Below, in pieces: positions 61,978 to 64,000 of a stretch of DNA of 64,000 nucleotides; within the stretch, counting starts at the first letter, position 1; each line of letters starts with the position of its first letter. The notes under the pieces were generated by a model. That model saw only the letters and a list, made by a program, of their open reading frames with translations, did not search any database and was not told where the DNA came from. Position numbers and translations under genes: made by a program. This DNA is from Amoebidium appalachense (lineage: Eukaryota; Ichthyosporea): NCBI GenBank assembly GCA_963693365.1, contig CAVNZM010000015.1, forward strand, positions 5,580,001 to 5,644,000. The letters run 5' to 3'.

Positions 61978-63216
61978 ATGGAGGTGGACAGTGAAAGTGA
62001 CGACAGCAGGCCGCCACCCCTTGCCTATCCCCGCCCTCGGGCAGAGAACGAGTGGATCTTCAAGAGCGAAAATGCCCTGCAGGCAAGCCTGCACATGCAC
62101 TCCCGCCTGCCAAACCCCCTTGATGTTGGGGGGGGCACGGCGGGGGGAGGGGGGTCCAAGACCGTGCATTTTGGCCCGAAGACGGAGCCTGTGCCTGCAT
62201 GCGAGAAGGAGGGAGAGGGCTTTGCGTCTCCGGACAGCCACGGTGGTGAGGGGGAGGGGGAGGACGGGGACGGGCGCAAAGGTCGCAGCCGGAAGAATTC
62301 ACGGGAGTTCAAACGGGACAAGCCGTGCACACATGCCGGGTGTGGGCGCAGCTACAGCACGGAGAATTCATTACGCAACCACATCCGCATCAAGCACGCA
62401 TTTAGGCCCCGTCCACGCACTAAGAGCGCAGGTGGGGAGGCGCCCATAGCCCCCCTGCCTCCCCCCACACCCCGGGTGGCCTACAGTCCCATGGTCCGGG
62501 CCGCCAGCTGTCCGGCGCTACCCGCAATGGCTATCGACCCGATTGGCCCGACCCGAAACCCCTTTGCCTCCGCTGGCCCTCCCCTACCCGCCCTTCCGGC
62601 ACCCACCTCCCACCCCATGCCCACCGCTACTCCCACGACCTTTGTGCGCACACCCACAGTCACCACACAGCCCTACCAACTACCTACCACCAGTACTAGT
62701 GTTGATTTCGGGTCGGCCGGTATTGGAGAACCTAATCGGGTCGGGCCGGTCTACGCGCTCGTTAAGAACCCTCGGGCGCTTGGCCCGGGTGTGCCTATGC
62801 TTGTAGGTGACCCGCAGGCGCTTGAGGGGGGGCACGTGGCACACAGGCGGGCACAGGCACACCTGCAGCAGCTAAGTGCCCTGCAGGACCAGATCGAAGA
62901 TGCCCCCCACCAGCAACAACACGTGGCCCAGATGCACGTGCACCGCCCCCCACACGTGCCCGTGCGCCGCCCCTCCGCCCCAACACCCGGAGCCATGTCG
63001 GCACCTAATTCGCAAAACTCCACGCCACCCTTTCCGGTTAATGTGGTTGGGACCGGTTCGAATCCGCTACCCGCGGGCCAGGGTATCCGGCCCGATGGGC
63101 TTCTGGGGTTGGATGACGTCATGGGGCTGATGGCCGGAGACATAAATATGGACGAGGCGGTGAGCCACATACTGGACGAGTTAAAGCACTTGGTGGGGGA
63201 CGGCAAGCCAACGTGA
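61978..63216 (+). CDS. C2H2 zinc-finger protein
   Basis: One long frame of 412 codons from ATG 61978 (in-frame stop at 61951). Acidic start MEVDSESDDS; a basic, NLS-like stretch GRSRKNSREFKRDK at about residues 104-118; one C2H2 finger, CTHAGCGRSYSTENSLRNHI RIKH, with C-x4-C-x12-H-x4-H spacing; long Pro/Ala/Thr-rich middle; a Gln/His-rich segment HQQQHVAQMHVH; and an acidic, helix-like end LLGLDDVMGLMAGDINMDEA. It looks like a sequence-specific transcription factor with activation tails. The GC-rich codon use matches the other genes. The ATG may instead be internal, because an upstream exon joins in phase. No orthologue recognised. Confidence 0.85.
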   Translation: MEVDSESDDSRPPPLAYPRPRAENEWIFKSENALQASLHMHSRLPNPLDVGGGTAGGGGSKTVHFGPKTEPVPACEKEGEGFASPDSHGGEGEGEDGDGRKGRSRKNSREFKRDKPCTHAGCGRSYSTENSLRNHIRIKHAFRPRPRTKSAGGEAPIAPLPPPTPRVAYSPMVRAASCPALPAMAIDPIGPTRNPFASAGPPLPALPAPTSHPMPTATPTTFVRTPTVTTQPYQLPTTSTSVDFGSAGIGEPNRVGPVYALVKNPRALGPGVPMLVGDPQALEGGHVAHRRAQAHLQQLSALQDQIEDAPHQQQHVAQMHVHRPPHVPVRRPSAPTPGAMSAPNSQNSTPPFPVNVVGTGSNPLPAGQGIRPDGLLGLDDVMGLMAGDINMDEAVSHILDELKHLVGDGKPT

Positions 63217-63529
63217 GATTCTATATATAGCATGGTTGTTAAAGAAAACGAATGTTGATTGATTTTAAGTTTACTTCTTTGCACATATGGTATAGTTAAA
63301 GCGGGTTGCAGGCCAACCGAGATGAAGCGTTTTTAAAGATTTAGCGCACTGATGCCAGCATGTACAGGCGTGTAGACAGATTAGCTCTCCCTATGGGGGC
63401 GGAACATGCACAGAAAATGATGAGCACGGTGCCTTTACGTGCACAGAATTCTAATGTGTAAAAACGGGTGCTAGCTGCAGAATATACATAATTATTTAAA
63501 CACGTGAATACGACGTAGTGTACATACAC

Positions 63530-63900
63530 AGTACACACACAAAACATGAATATGTGAATACGAGTACTGTGTACATACATAATACACACACAATACATGA
63601 ATATGTGAATACGAGCACTGTGTGCATACATAATACACACACAAAACATGAATATGTGAATACGAGCACTGTGTACATACATAATACACACACAAAACAT
63701 GAATATGTGAATACGAGCACTGTGTGCATACATAATACACACACAAAACATGAATATGTGAATACGAGCACTGTGTGCATACATAATACACACACAAAAC
63801 ATGAATATGTGAATACGAGCACTGTGTGCATACATAATACACACACACAACATGAATATGTGAATACGAGCACTGTGTGCATACATGAGAAACACGCAAA
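63530..63900. repeat. 51-bp minisatellite, about 7 copies
   Basis: Unit GTGTGCATACATAATACACA, CACAAAACATGAATATGTGA, ATACGAGCACT. 51 bp is 17 codons, so both strands stay open; no gene is implied. Downstream of the zinc-finger gene. Confidence 0.97.
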
Positions 63901-64000
63901 AAACATGAATATGTGGCTACCGAGCTGGGTGCATATCACACACTGGCACAGATGACCAAATATAGTATCACGATCATAACGAACACCTAAGATCATTCCC

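Overview
This window is nuclear DNA from a eukaryote with long, spliceosomal, repeat-filled introns. It holds five protein-coding genes and one tRNA gene, all found by joining short exons; almost all of the long open frames are translated microsatellites (His-Thr, Cys-Val, Pro, Gly, Ser-Leu runs). The gene set (BTAF1 with about 46 exons, a TRIC/TMEM38-type channel, an NKAPD1 relative, a KCTD-type BTB protein, a C2H2 zinc-finger protein) points to an animal relative. A unicellular holozoan such as an ichthyosporean is my best guess; this is inference from gene content, not proof. The DNA is unusual for its density of C/G homopolymers (up to 60 G in a row), (CA/TG)n tracts and minisatellites.

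Layout. 1-2262: upstream flank with no gene recognised. 2263-40153 (+): BTAF1/Mot1, the Swi2/Snf2 ATPase that removes TBP from DNA, complete from an 11-nt first coding exon to the stop. Intron 32 carries a tRNA-Phe(GAA) gene, and many introns carry copies of a sense-oriented, poly(C)-ended SINE-like family. 40154-44018: repeat-rich intergenic DNA. 44019-48215 (-): TRIC-type cation channel, six exons recognised, last exon not found. 48216-48642: compact divergent promoter with three CCAAT boxes. 48643-51530 (+): coiled-coil plus BTB (T1/KCTD-type) gene with one intron, followed to 52436 by a broken continuation that resembles a beta-propeller. 54288-58414 (-): NKAPD1-like nuclear protein, four exons. 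58415-61977: mostly unique, AT-richer DNA with two possible upstream exons of the next gene. 61978-63216 (+): C2H2 zinc-finger protein. 63217-64000: 51-bp minisatellite.

Exon boundaries were set by GT/AG sites, by codon phase across each junction, and by remembered family sequence (human BTAF1, TMEM38A/B and NKAPD1). No search was run. Phase closes for 44 of 45 BTAF1 junctions as read. The exception needs one extra G in a G7 run inside exon 23. The TRIC gene also carries a one-base frame break, and the BTB downstream region two plus a stop, so either small assembly indels or real decay affect three of the five genes.

The genes are not an operon or pathway. The most interesting non-genic signals are the poly(C)-ended SINE-like family, whose tail abuts 3' splice sites; the 68-bp array that triplicates an intron/exon junction; and the recurring C-run/A-run compound homopolymers.
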